Notes under the pieces: generated by a model
What the model saw: only the letters and a program-made list of their open reading frames with translations
What the model was told of the DNA's origin: nothing
Databases searched by the model: none
Source: Paracoccaceae bacterium
Lineage (GTDB): Bacteria; Pseudomonadota; Alphaproteobacteria; Rhodobacterales; Rhodobacteraceae
Direction of reading: 5' to 3'
DNA: 11,507 nucleotides
Assembly (NCBI GenBank): GCA_003535335.1
Contig: DOHJ01000048.1
Location: 1-11,507 of the forward strand
Position numbers and translations under genes: made by a program
Shown here: positions 7,126 through 11,507 of the stretch, piece after piece
Numbering within the stretch: position 1 is the first letter of the stretch
Layout: each line of letters begins with the position of its first letter

Positions 7126-8154
7126 ATGACCCATAAAATCGCAATCCTGGGTGCAAGCGGCTATACTGGCGCCGAATTGGTGCGCCTTATTGCCAGCCAC
7201 CCGGGCATGAAAATTGTTGCCCTGTCTGGCGAACGCAAGGCGGGCATGAAATATGGCGATGTTTTTCCGCATTTGCGCCATTTAAATTTACCTGATCTGG
7301 TGAAAATTGATCAAATTGATTTCTCAAACATTGATCTGGCCTTTTGTGCCCTGCCGCACGCCACGTCACAGGCTGTAATCCGCGACTTGCCGCTGGATTT
7401 GAAAATCGTTGACCTGTCGGCGGATTTTCGGCTGCGCGATCTTGATGAATACGCCAAATGGTACGGAAAACCCCACGGGGCCGCCCATTTGCAGGCTGAT
7501 GCTGTTTACGGGCTGACCGAATTTTACCGCGACGAAATCCGCAAGGCGCGTCTGGTTGCCGGCACAGGCTGCAACGCTGCTGCGGGTCAGTTTGCGCTGG
7601 TGCCGTTGATGCGCGGTGGCTTGATTGATCTGGATGATATCGTGATTGATCTAAAGGCGGCCGTTTCCGGTGCGGGGCGTGCGCTAAAGGAAAATCTGCT
7701 GCATGCGGAATTGTCCGAAGGCTATCACGCCTATGCGCTGGGTGGCACGCACCGGCATCTGGCAGAGTTTGATCAGGAATTTTCCCGTCACGCCGGCCGT
7801 CCGGTCAAGGTGCAGTTTACCCCGCATCTAATCCCGGCCAATCGCGGAATTCTGGCCACGGTTTATGTCAAAGGCGATGCTGAAAAAATTCATTCCGCCC
7901 TGACTGATGCTTATGAAAACGAGCCGTTTATCATCTGTTTGCCATTTGGTCAGGCCCCCTCGACCCGCCATATTCGCGGATCAAACTTTTGCCATATCGG
8001 TGTGGTGGCTGACCGCATTCCCAATCGCGCGACGATCGTCGTAGCACTTGACAACTTGACCAAAGGCTCGTCCGGTCAGGCGCTGCAAAACGCAAATCTA
8101 ATGTTGGGAGAAGACGAAACAGCGGGCTTGATGCTCGCCCCTGTCTTTCCCTAG
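7126..8154 (+). CDS. argC: N-acetyl-gamma-glutamyl-phosphate reductase
   Basis: A 342-residue ArgC, the NADPH-dependent reductase giving N-acetylglutamate semialdehyde in arginine biosynthesis. Residues 4-20 ([17 protein letters not shown]) are the Rossmann nucleotide-binding turn. LSADFRLRD (98-106) and [12 protein letters not shown] (127-138) are family motifs. The active-site cysteine is Cys149 in GTGCNAAAG, the alphaproteobacterial variant of the GCYPT motif. AVSGAGR and HLIPANRGI follow in the second half. The ATG at 7126 has GAGAGG (7113-7118) 7 bases before it; an upstream extension to 7072 uses a poor start and lacks a ribosome site. Other arg genes are not adjacent. ccmE follows 27 bases after the stop, so the two may be co-transcribed. 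Confidence 0.96.
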   Translation: MTHKIAILGASGYTGAELVRLIASHPGMKIVALSGERKAGMKYGDVFPHLRHLNLPDLVKIDQIDFSNIDLAFCALPHATSQAVIRDLPLDLKIVDLSADFRLRDLDEYAKWYGKPHGAAHLQADAVYGLTEFYRDEIRKARLVAGTGCNAAAGQFALVPLMRGGLIDLDDIVIDLKAAVSGAGRALKENLLHAELSEGYHAYALGGTHRHLAEFDQEFSRHAGRPVKVQFTPHLIPANRGILATVYVKGDAEKIHSALTDAYENEPFIICLPFGQAPSTRHIRGSNFCHIGVVADRIPNRATIVVALDNLTKGSSGQALQNANLMLGEDETAGLMLAPVFP

Positions 8155-8181
8155 GCACCTTGATAAAAAGGAACCGAAAAA

Positions 8182-8628
8182 ATGAAGGGTCTAAAAAAGA
8201 AACGCCGCATTCAGCTGATCATCGTCGCATTCGCGGCGCTGGCGCTTTCGACGGGGCTGATTGGCTATGCCCTGAAAGACGGGATTAATTACTACAAAAG
8301 CCCAAGCGAAATCGTGGCATCCCCGCCGCCGCCGACACAGGTTTTCAAGGTTGGTGGTTTGGTTGAAGAAGGCTCAATCGTGCGCGGTGAAAGCGAAATT
8401 ATCACCTTTAGCATTACTGACGGGGCGCAAGCCATCAAGGCCAGCTATGCGGGCATTTTGCCGGACCTTTTCAAAGAGGGCCAAGGCACTGTGGCCACAG
8501 GAATCTACATTAACGGTATTTTCAAAGCCACTGAAATCCTTGCAAAACATGATGAAAATTACATGCCAAAAGAAGTCGTGGACATCTTGAAAGAGCAAGG
8601 CGTTTACAAAGCCATGGATGGCAGCTGA
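8182..8628 (+). CDS. ccmE: Cytochrome c maturation haem chaperone CcmE
   Basis: A 148-residue CcmE, the periplasmic membrane-anchored protein that binds haem covalently and hands it to the apocytochrome c ligase. A basic N-terminus (KGLKKKRR) precedes a single membrane anchor at residues about 11-31. The OB-fold domain follows (KVGGLVEEGS; YAGILPDLFKEGQG). The haem-binding His123 and the nearby Tyr127 sit in AKHDENYMPKEV, as in the family. AAGGA lies 9 bases before the ATG. No other ccm gene is in the window. A hairpin terminator lies just after it, at the start of the endolysin gene. Confidence 0.96.
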   Translation: MKGLKKKRRIQLIIVAFAALALSTGLIGYALKDGINYYKSPSEIVASPPPPTQVFKVGGLVEEGSIVRGESEIITFSITDGAQAIKASYAGILPDLFKEGQGTVATGIYINGIFKATEILAKHDENYMPKEVVDILKEQGVYKAMDGS

Positions 8629-8636
8629 ACGCATTG

Positions 8637-8651
8637 CTAAGATCTAATTAA
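8637..8651. promoter_or_regulatory. CtrA-like binding site before the lysis genes
   Basis: CTAA-N7-TTAA followed by C matches the CtrA box TTAA-N7-TTAA at 7 of 8 defined bases. It lies in the 67-base gap between ccmE and the endolysin, 45 bases before the endolysin ATG. In Rhodobacter capsulatus CtrA controls GTA lysis genes, which makes the site plausible. By chance alone such a match in 67 bases would be expected at roughly 0.03 with even base composition, more in AT-rich DNA. No good -35/-10 pair was found beside it. Confidence 0.4.
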
Positions 8652-8663
8652 CTGTTTTTGATC

Positions 8664-8695
8664 ACCCTCGCAGATGAAATTTGCGGGGGTTTTTT
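8664..8695 (+). terminator. Intrinsic terminator overlapping the endolysin ribosome-binding site
   Basis: A 9-bp stem, ACCCTCGCA (8664-8672) with TGCGGGGGT (8682-8690), includes one T-G wobble around a 9-base loop. It is followed by T's through 8695, directly abutting the endolysin ATG. It would end ccmE transcription. The GGGGG of its 3' arm is also the only Shine-Dalgarno for the endolysin. Confidence 0.75.
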
Positions 8696-9307
8696 ATGCA
8701 TACAGTCAGGCAGATAGCCGATGAAATCGTCGCCCGGGAGGGTGGTTATGTGAATGATCCGGATGATCCGGGCGGGGCGACAAATTTTGGCGTTACCATT
8801 CATACCATGCGCCGTCTGGGGCTGGATTTGACCCGTGATGGCATGGTTGATACGGCCGATGTGCGGGCTTTGACGCAGCCTCAGGCTGTGGATATTTTTA
8901 TCAGGCATTATTTTGAACGCCCGCGGGTGGCTGATTTGCCCGAAGCGCTGCATGCAACAGTGTTTGATATGTATGTGAATGCCGGTGCTAATGCGGTGCG
9001 GATTTTGCAACGTTTGCTGGTGGAAATGGGTCATGCTATCGGGGTGGACGGCGGGATCGGGCCACAAACGACAACTGCAACGCAGGCCGCTTATGCAAAT
9101 GCGCCGGATCATCTGCCTGATGCCTACGGTATTGCCCGACGCAATTATTATTATGCTTTGGCCGATGCCCGCCCCGCCAGTCGAAAATATGCGCGACGCC
9201 GCGACGGGGGCAAAGGTGGCTGGATTTTGCGGGCCGAGGAATTTATCTCGCCACGGTTTCATCTAACCGTTGCCGAACACAATAAAAGGGTTGCGAAATG
9301 GGGTTGA
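8696..9307 (+). CDS. GH108-family N-acetylmuramidase (GTA-type endolysin)
   Basis: A 203-residue endolysin that cleaves peptidoglycan. The N-terminal catalytic part carries AREGGYVNDPDDPGGATNFGVT, with Glu15 as the expected catalytic acid of glycoside hydrolase family 108. The C-terminal part has VFDMYVNAGANAVRILQ, then GVDGGIGPQT, the usual peptidoglycan-binding-like region. There is no signal peptide, so a holin is needed for access to the wall, and one follows with a 10-base overlap. This pairing and gene neighbourhood match the 'holin-associated N-acetylmuramidase' of Rhodobacterales, known in R. capsulatus to release GTA particles. An insert at residues 44-55 has the spacing of a dockerin/EF-hand calcium loop. 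The ATG at 8696 is chosen because GGGGG is 6 bases before it; a TTG at 8681 lies inside the terminator hairpin. Confidence 0.9.
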   Translation: MHTVRQIADEIVAREGGYVNDPDDPGGATNFGVTIHTMRRLGLDLTRDGMVDTADVRALTQPQAVDIFIRHYFERPRVADLPEALHATVFDMYVNAGANAVRILQRLLVEMGHAIGVDGGIGPQTTTATQAAYANAPDHLPDAYGIARRNYYYALADARPASRKYARRRDGGKGGWILRAEEFISPRFHLTVAEHNKRVAKWG

Positions 9308-9876
9308 TCGAAAAAATATTCACACTGGTTTTTGGTGGCAATCGTAATATTGTGGCCGAAACTGCCGAGGTCTTTCGTGAGAATGCCGAGGCCGGGGCTG
9401 CGCGAAACGTGGCCTTGCAAAATCATGCCTTGCGCCAGCACGGGTATGAGTTTCGGGGCTATGGTCGCGGTGGGTTTGACCGGTTTATGGATGGCATTAA
9501 CCGTTTGCCACGCCCGATGCTGGCGCTTGGCACGCTCGGTTTGTTTGTCTCGGCGATGGTCGACCCGGTCTGGTTTGCCTCGCGCATGCAGGGCCTTGCG
9601 CTGGTGCCAGAGCCTTTGTGGTGGTTGCTCGGCGCGATTGTGTCGTTTTATTTTGGTGCGCGGCATCAGTTCAAGGGGCAGGAATTTCAACGCTCGATCG
9701 CCCAAACCATGGCCCGTACGCCGCAGGTGGTGGAAAATATCCGAAAATTGCAGGGTTTAAATGCGACCAGCCCGCTCGTGGCGGCCACCTTTGGCAATCT
9801 GACACTAAGCAATCTGGCGACTGAAACGCAAAATAATGCAGCACTTGCAGAATGGCGCAAGAGCGGGGCAGTGTGA
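9298..9876 (+). CDS. Holin family protein (three-TM GTA-release type)
   Basis: A 192-residue membrane protein. Two clear hydrophobic segments are seen at residues about 73-93 (PMLALGTLGLFVSAMVDPVWF) and 106-122 (PLWWLLGAIVSFYFG). The N-terminal 15 residues (IEKIFTLVFGG) may supply a third, weaker or amphipathic one. The protein fits the family described as holin of 3TMs for gene-transfer release. It would form the membrane lesion that lets the preceding endolysin reach the cell wall. The ATG overlaps the endolysin end by 10 bases, with AAAAGGG (9284-9290) 7 bases before it, so the two are made together. The polar C-terminal third (about 125-192) is long for a phage holin but usual for this group as far as I recall. 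Confidence 0.85.
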   Translation: MGLIEKIFTLVFGGNRNIVAETAEVFRENAEAGAARNVALQNHALRQHGYEFRGYGRGGFDRFMDGINRLPRPMLALGTLGLFVSAMVDPVWFASRMQGLALVPEPLWWLLGAIVSFYFGARHQFKGQEFQRSIAQTMARTPQVVENIRKLQGLNATSPLVAATFGNLTLSNLATETQNNAALAEWRKSGAV

Positions 9877-9887
9877 CCCGTGCTTTG

Positions 9888-9916
9888 TTGACTGTTTTAC
9901 TCGGAATGTGTAATGG
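9888..9916 (+). promoter_or_regulatory. Candidate promoter of the secreted protein-exbB-exbD operon
   Basis: TTGACT (9888-9893) is a 5/6 match to the -35. At 17 bases the -10 would be TAATGG (poor); at 15 bases it is TGTAAT (9909-9914, a 5/6 match). A 12-base perfect palindrome GAATAATTATTC (9922-9933) lies where transcription would begin. Gap 9877-9946 otherwise shows nothing. Confidence 0.35.
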
Positions 9917-9921
9917 ATATT

Positions 9922-9933
9922 GAATAATTATTC
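9922..9933. repeat. Perfect AT-rich palindrome before the exb operon
   Basis: GAATAATTATTC is a perfect 12-base palindrome 13 bases before the ATG at 9947, near the predicted transcription start. A longer pairing, CGGAAT (9902-9907) with ATTCCG (9930-9935), is also possible. It could be an operator; it does not fit a Fur box well and no T-tract follows. Confidence 0.45.
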
Positions 9934-9946
9934 CGTGGGGCGGTAA

Positions 9947-10402
9947 ATGAAAATGATTATTCACAGGTCGTTGCAGATCCTTAATGTAAATGCTTTTTTC
10001 CTGTTTCTTGCCTTTTGGGGGGCGGGTATTGCCGCTGCCGAGCAAGCTGAAAAACCAAAGCTTTCGATTGAGCTAAATACCCTGAGCCAGCAAGATAATG
10101 CCTGCCGTTTGATTTTTCTGGTGAATAATTTCATGGGAAAAGATCTGGATAAAGCTGTGTTTGAAACAGTGCTGTTTAAAACCGATGGCAGTGTTGATCG
10201 CCTGACGCTGTTTGATTTTCAAAAACTGCCGGTTGGCCGCCCGAGGGTGCGCCAGTTTGATATTCCGGGCACCAATTGTAAGGCGCTGGGTAAGGTGTTG
10301 ATAAACGATGTGCACGCGTGTTCCGGCGATGGCATCACGGGTCAGGATTGCATTGATGCGCTTGTGCTTTCGACCAAAACTGCGGTCGAGGTATTGGGAT
10401 GA
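9947..10402 (+). CDS. Secreted four-cysteine protein of unknown function, coupled to exbB
   Basis: A 151-residue protein with a Sec-type signal peptide: basic start (KMIIHR), hydrophobic core about residues 11-28 (FFLFLAFWGAGIA) and an AAA cleavage site, likely after Ala31. The mature part of about 120 residues has four cysteines (C53, C111, C125, C135), enough for two disulfides, and reads as beta-rich (RLIFLVNNF; FETVLFKTDGS; VRQFDIPG). No known domain is recognised. Its TGA overlaps the exbB ATG as ATGA, so it is translationally coupled to the proton channel. A periplasmic partner for the ExbB/ExbD machine is a reasonable inference. The start is ATG 9947 with GGGG 6 bases before it; ATG 9953 would remove two residues and is also possible. 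Confidence 0.82.
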   Translation: MKMIIHRSLQILNVNAFFLFLAFWGAGIAAAEQAEKPKLSIELNTLSQQDNACRLIFLVNNFMGKDLDKAVFETVLFKTDGSVDRLTLFDFQKLPVGRPRVRQFDIPGTNCKALGKVLINDVHACSGDGITGQDCIDALVLSTKTAVEVLG

Positions 10403-11094
10403 ATTTATTTGAACGCGGCCGCGATGCGGTTGCATCCTTCATTGATACCGGCGGCCCTGTGGTTGCTATTTTGCTGGCCATGTCGGTGCTTTCGGTTGCG
10501 GTTATCCTGTTTAAGATGTGGCAGTTTTATGCCGCTGGCGTGGGCCGGCACAGCAGGTTGAATGCAGCGCTTGATTTGTGGGATCGGGGCAGCGGAACGG
10601 CGGCACAAGACACGCTCTCCACCAGCCCCAATCATCTGGCCCCGCTGCTATCAGGTGCAATGACGGCTGTGGTCGGGCGCAAAGACACCACAGGTTTGCC
10701 AAACCGGATCGAGGCCAGCGCACAGGCCCAGTTGACCAAACTTGAAAACGGATTTCGCCTGCTGGACAGCATTGCACAGCTGGCCCCGTTATTGGGGTTG
10801 TTCGGCACGGTTTTGGGCATGATCGAGGCCTTCAGGCAATTGCAGGGCGCAGGATCATCGGTTGATCCTTCCTTGCTGGCCGGCGGTATCTGGGTGGCGC
10901 TGATGACCACGGCTGTCGGGTTGGCCGTTGCCATGCCCACATCACTGTTGCTGACTTGGCTCGAAAGCCGCGTGGCCGCTGAACGCATCATGGCCGACAC
11001 GTCCCTGCAACGTATTTTTTGCCCCGGTGTTTTACTGACAGACGCCAAAGATGTGGCCACGGACGTACAAAAGGCAGCGCTCCATGCTGGCTAA
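10399..11094 (+). CDS. exbB: MotA/TolQ/ExbB proton channel family protein
   Basis: A 231-residue inner-membrane proton-channel subunit with three membrane segments at residues about 19-41, 125-147 and 163-188. The family core is visible: QLAPLLGLFGTVLGMIEAF in the second and GGIWVALMTTAVGLAVAMP in the third. With ExbD it would use the proton gradient to energise a TonB- or Tol-like partner. Thr137 and Thr171 match threonines conserved in Escherichia coli ExbB (T148, T181). The position of its essential Glu176 is Val166 here. A glutamate (E143) lies in the second segment. The start overlaps the preceding gene as ATGA and the end overlaps exbD by 11 bases. The exbB name is in the family sense; TolQ-like function cannot be excluded. 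Confidence 0.9.
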   Translation: MNLFERGRDAVASFIDTGGPVVAILLAMSVLSVAVILFKMWQFYAAGVGRHSRLNAALDLWDRGSGTAAQDTLSTSPNHLAPLLSGAMTAVVGRKDTTGLPNRIEASAQAQLTKLENGFRLLDSIAQLAPLLGLFGTVLGMIEAFRQLQGAGSSVDPSLLAGGIWVALMTTAVGLAVAMPTSLLLTWLESRVAAERIMADTSLQRIFCPGVLLTDAKDVATDVQKAALHAG

Positions 11095-11482
11095 CACACA
11101 GCACCGGAGGTTTCGCAGACGTGCTTTGTCGATGACATCTTTGATCGACGTGATTTTTTTATTGTTGCTGTTTTTCATGCTGACCTCGACATTTTCCAAA
11201 TACGCCGAGGTTGAGCTGCTAAGCGCGGGTTCGGGCAACATTGGCCCGACAAATCAGCCGCCGATATTTATGCGCCTGACGCAGGACAACGTTAGCATTA
11301 ACGGCACTCAGCATGGTTTTGACAACTTGTTGGAAACCTTGAAAATAGGCACTGATGATGTTGAAAAACAAACCGTGCTTGTCAGTGTCGGGCGCACGGT
11401 TACGTCCCAGCGACTGGTTGACTTGCTGGCACTTTTAGGGCGTGCGGACGGTATTATTGTTCAGGTTCTGGGGGGACGCTAA
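11084..11482 (+). CDS. exbD: ExbD/TolR family biopolymer transport protein
   Basis: A 132-residue ExbD/TolR protein. A very basic N-terminus (HRRFRRR) stays in the cytoplasm. One membrane helix follows at residues about 19-37 (SLIDVIFLLLLFFMLTSTF) with the conserved proton-carrying Asp22, matching Asp25 of E. coli ExbD. The remaining 95 residues are the periplasmic domain (VSINGTQ; VLVSVGRTVTSQRLVDLLALL). The start is ATG 11084, with AAAAGG (11069-11074) 9 bases before it; a longer frame beginning at 11051 lies within exbB and adds no family sequence. It overlaps exbB by 11 bases, and another gene starts directly after its stop. Confidence 0.93.
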   Translation: MLANTQHRRFRRRALSMTSLIDVIFLLLLFFMLTSTFSKYAEVELLSAGSGNIGPTNQPPIFMRLTQDNVSINGTQHGFDNLLETLKIGTDDVEKQTVLVSVGRTVTSQRLVDLLALLGRADGIIVQVLGGR

Positions 11483-11507
11483 ATGCTTGCGAAACCGGCA
11501 AAAAAAT
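11483..11507 (+). CDS. Start of a further operon gene, cut by right window edge
   Basis: An ATG at 11483 follows the exbD stop without a gap, with GGGGGGA about 6 bases before it. Only eight codons are visible (MLAKPAKK), too few to identify. A basic N-terminus fits a second ExbD or a TonB-like protein, both of which occur after exbB-exbD, but this is a guess from context. Confidence 0.55.

Noticed and set aside
8047..8080. TTGACA inside the 3' end of argC as a ccmE promoter
   Set aside because: No acceptable -10 lies at 16-18 bases, and it falls within strongly conserved coding sequence; ccmE more likely shares the argC transcript.
8648..9262. 204-codon open frame on the - strand opposite the endolysin
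   Set aside because: The + strand encodes a clear GH108 enzyme with conserved motifs throughout; the antisense product has no recognisable family.
1..11507. CRISPR arrays, tRNA or rRNA genes, insertion sequences
   Set aside because: No regularly spaced repeats, no tRNA-like cloverleaf and no transposase or terminal inverted repeats were seen on reading both strands.

Overview
The window looks like chromosomal DNA of an alphaproteobacterium, most likely a Rhodobacterales (Roseobacter-type) organism of moderate GC. The reasons are the purL-bolA-small membrane protein-grxD order, the alphaproteobacterial form of ArgC (GTGCNAAAG active site), and a GH108 muramidase overlapping a gene-transfer-agent (GTA) type holin next to ccmE and exbB/exbD. 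Genus cannot be read from the sequence.

Left part (1-1714, + strand): the 3' end of one gene and a complete neighbour encode tandem paralogues. The complete one has an Aer-like PAS domain followed by a helical region. The two share a nearly identical 37-residue C-terminal block. Facing them on the - strand (1733-4880) is purL (FGAM synthase), followed downstream by a tight bolA / membrane protein / grxD operon with its own candidate promoter. BolA and Grx4 form a known [2Fe-2S] partnership.

Middle (4881-6258): the 297-base gap between purL and a LysR regulator holds a purL promoter candidate, a strong intrinsic terminator on the - strand, and a candidate ~85-nt sRNA that would end at that terminator. 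The LysR gene has a good dyad over its own -10, suggesting autoregulation. Then on the + strand come murI (glutamate racemase), argC (arginine biosynthesis) and ccmE (haem chaperone of cytochrome c maturation).

Right part (8629-11507, + strand): a 67-base gap after ccmE carries a CtrA-like site and a terminator hairpin whose 3' arm is the Shine-Dalgarno of the following endolysin gene. Endolysin and holin overlap and form a GTA-type lysis cassette; no GTA structural genes are in the window. A separate candidate promoter then precedes a translationally coupled operon: a secreted four-cysteine protein of unknown function, ExbB, ExbD, and the first codons of a further gene.

The most interesting points are the candidate sRNA, the terminator/SD/start overlap and CtrA-like box controlling the lysis cassette, a dockerin-like calcium loop inside the muramidase, and substitutions at residues normally conserved in ExbB and BolA. 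All promoter and operator calls come from reading by eye.
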